Positions 44,951 through 46,550 of a DNA stretch of 46,550 nucleotides are shown here, in pieces. Under the pieces are notes generated by a model that saw nothing but the letters and a program-made list of their open reading frames with translations, had not been told where the DNA came from and did not search any database. The translations under genes and the position numbers were made by a program. Positions within the stretch are counted from its first letter, which is position 1. Each line of letters starts with the position of its first letter. Source of the DNA: Verrucomicrobiales bacterium (GTDB taxonomy: Bacteria > Verrucomicrobiota > Verrucomicrobiia > Verrucomicrobiales > DEV007); the NCBI GenBank assembly GCA_029940475.1, contig JAPYUT010000031.1, forward strand, positions 1-46,550, given 5' to 3'.

Positions 44951-46550
44951 GTGCTAATCCCCCAGTCCTCCTCCAATCCTCCGTTTTTCGGCTGCTGCGC
45001 AGTCACAGCACTTGCGTTATTGCTTCTCCCCTCGTCCATCAATGCCGCTGCCCCGGCAGCTCCCAGTAATTTCACCGGCATCTCCTTAAAGCCAAGGGCA
45101 GTCCTCTTCACCTGGCAGGACAACTCCGATAATGAGGATGGATTCGGGTTCTTTATTGACCAGGATAATAACGGTGTATGGATTTCGATCGGAGTTACTG
45201 CCCCTGACATCACTTCCATCAGTATCTCCGGCTTCCCGCTTGGAATCACAACCGGCGTAAGAATCAACGCCGTTAACCCCGACGGGTCATCTGAATTTTC
45301 AGAAGTATACCTCGCCCAGCTGTTTGACGTTTCCGTGAGTGCAGTACAACCCTGCCTGCGCGTGGAGATTGGTGACGCGGTGGACATCGCGGTGAACCTC
45401 ACGGGATTTGGCCAGCCTGAGGTCATTGTCCTGCCGCTGCCGGGGGGACTCAGTTACGATCCGGCAACCAGCGCAATCAGCGGCACCATCACCTCGAGCG
45501 GCTACTTCCAGAGCACCATCACCGCCACTGAAAACGGCAACCAGCGCAAAGCGAGCATTGGCATTGCCGTCATTGATGCCCCGGAAATTATCAACCCGCT
45601 TGCCATTGCCGGCTTCATGGGAAGCCAGGTCGCGGAAATCGACCTTCTAAATGTCTTTAATGATCCTGACACCGAGTCAACCGTCCTGATTGAGACCAGT
45701 CTCGGAAATGTGCCCGTGACCCTGTTCGACACCGCCGCCCCGGCGACAGCGGCAAACTTCAAGGCCTACATGAATGACGGTGACTGGGACGGCTCAATCG
45801 TGCACCGGGCAATCCCGGGATTCATCGTCCAGGCCGGCGGTTACGCCCCCGGGGAAAACGGCGACTTCGTCAGCATCCCGGATAACCCGCCGGTCATCAA
45901 CGAATACAGTGACTCACGCCCAAACGCCTGCGGCACCCTGTCCATGGCCAAGGTTGGCGGGCAGCCGGACAGTGCCACCAACGAGTGGTTCGTCAACCTG
46001 GCTGACAATGCCCAGAACCTTGATTTCCAGAACGGCGGGTTCACCTCCTTTGCCCGGGTGCTCGGCAACGGCATGGCGACCCTTGAGGCAATCGCCGGCC
46101 TGTCACGGGGCAACTACGCGGTCACCGTCGACGGCATTGACAGGACTTTCAGCGACTGGCCGCTGCTGCAGACAAGCGACAACAGCCCACTGCCTTCCGA
46201 GCTGGTCATGATCGAGAAAATTGCCCCGGTTGCGCCAATGAAATTTGCGCTGATATCCAACTCCCGCCCCGCGGTCGCCGGGGTGGCAATCAGCGGCAGC
46301 TCACTTGCGCTCACCCACGGTGAAGTAGCCGGGGAAACCACCGTGACCCTGGCCGCCACCGACCTCGACGGCGCCCGCACCGACCACAGCTTCACGGTTG
46401 TCACCAACCACAGCTATTCCTCCTGGGCCCGGGATCTCGGTGCCGGCCTCCCCGGTGAGGATGATGATGGCGGTGGTCTGGTCAATGCCCAGGAATTTGC
46501 CTTCGGCGGCAACCCTTCTGATGGCGCTGATGACAGAACCCGGTTACCGG
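44951..46550 (+). CDS. Secreted FnIII-cyclophilin peptidyl-prolyl isomerase (partial, 3' end outside window)
   Basis: Open to the window edge, about 533 residues seen. No ATG is available upstream: GTG 44951 is used, with TTG 44936 as alternative. A signal peptide is followed by a fibronectin III domain (about 30-120, APSNFTGISLKPRAVLFTWQDNSD), then an Ig-like putative domain (about 120-215) and a cyclophilin domain (about 230-390). Cyclophilin landmarks: IVHRAIPGFIVQAGG (catalytic Arg and Gln) and GGFTSFARVLGNG; the usual SQFFI is SATNEWFV. A second Ig-like section ends in the acidic motif GEDDDGGGLVNAQEFAFGGNP, typical of cell-surface proteins in Opitutales. It would assist folding of exported proteins. 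Confidence 0.85.
   Translation, partial: MLIPQSSSNPPFFGCCAVTALALLLLPSSINAAAPAAPSNFTGISLKPRAVLFTWQDNSDNEDGFGFFIDQDNNGVWISIGVTAPDITSISISGFPLGITTGVRINAVNPDGSSEFSEVYLAQLFDVSVSAVQPCLRVEIGDAVDIAVNLTGFGQPEVIVLPLPGGLSYDPATSAISGTITSSGYFQSTITATENGNQRKASIGIAVIDAPEIINPLAIAGFMGSQVAEIDLLNVFNDPDTESTVLIETSLGNVPVTLFDTAAPATAANFKAYMNDGDWDGSIVHRAIPGFIVQAGGYAPGENGDFVSIPDNPPVINEYSDSRPNACGTLSMAKVGGQPDSATNEWFVNLADNAQNLDFQNGGFTSFARVLGNGMATLEAIAGLSRGNYAVTVDGIDRTFSDWPLLQTSDNSPLPSELVMIEKIAPVAPMKFALISNSRPAVAGVAISGSSLALTHGEVAGETTVTLAATDLDGARTDHSFTVVTNHSYSSWARDLGAGLPGEDDDGGGLVNAQEFAFGGNPSDGADDRTRLP

Overview
The window reads as one gene-dense, moderately GC-rich bacterial chromosome segment from the PVC superphylum, most likely a marine Verrucomicrobiota (Opitutales/Puniceicoccales-like). 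The pointers are an Akkermansia Amuc_1098-type pilus secretin, a ThuA/membrane-bound-dehydrogenase fusion, a Tat-exported DUF1501 protein, a LamG lipoprotein, a DUF6807 protein and an FnIII-cyclophilin with an acidic Asp/Gly-rich tail. This assignment is inference from protein families. I found no rRNA, tRNA, CRISPR array, insertion sequence or prophage. Many starts lack a clear Shine-Dalgarno sequence.

Layout. 1-10.8 kb: Gfo/Idh/MocA oxidoreductase, a giant secreted ThuA-dehydrogenase-azurin protein, a membrane-anchored alpha-toroid protein, heme A synthase, an MFS permease and a divergent AroE-like dehydrogenase. 10.8-17.4 kb (minus strand): an outer-membrane CBM9/DUF5916 barrel, an AsmA-like membrane protein and the pilus secretin. 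17.4-25.9 kb: an MFS transporter behind a striking 40-bp bipartite palindrome, a zinc-ribbon membrane peptide, DUF1501, a LamG lipoprotein, a secreted thioredoxin-like gene interrupted by an in-frame TGA, a VOC protein and a DMT permease. 26.1-31.6 kb: a small HTH protein and a sugar-acid catabolic operon (two SDRs, a diketo-acid hydrolase, LhgO) closed by an intrinsic terminator, followed by an Ldh-family dehydrogenase. 31.7-35.7 kb: PurB, a PQQ-type propeller and a zinc alcohol dehydrogenase. 35.8-41.7 kb: a VTC-DUF4956-HlyD-TolC-DUF6807 gene run. 42.1-46.55 kb: the two-subunit 2-oxoacid:ferredoxin oxidoreductase KorAB and a cyclophilin gene that runs off the window.

How it fits together. 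The 26.7-30.4 kb operon fits the late, non-phosphorylative route for L-fucose or a related deoxy-sugar acid, giving pyruvate plus L-lactate. The Ldh-family enzyme and LhgO could process hydroxyacids, and KorAB could link 2-oxoacids to ferredoxin. The upstream lactonase and dehydratase are not in the window, so the substrate is inferred.

The most exciting feature is the gene at 23365-24600. Its frame is continuous except for one TGA that falls in the redox-active loop of a thioredoxin-like fold (Cys77-Thr78-TGA79). Nineteen bases after that TGA sits the GGU loop of a perfect 6-bp hairpin, the position and loop type of a bacterial SECIS element. I interpret it as a probable selenoprotein that standard gene calling would split or call a pseudogene.
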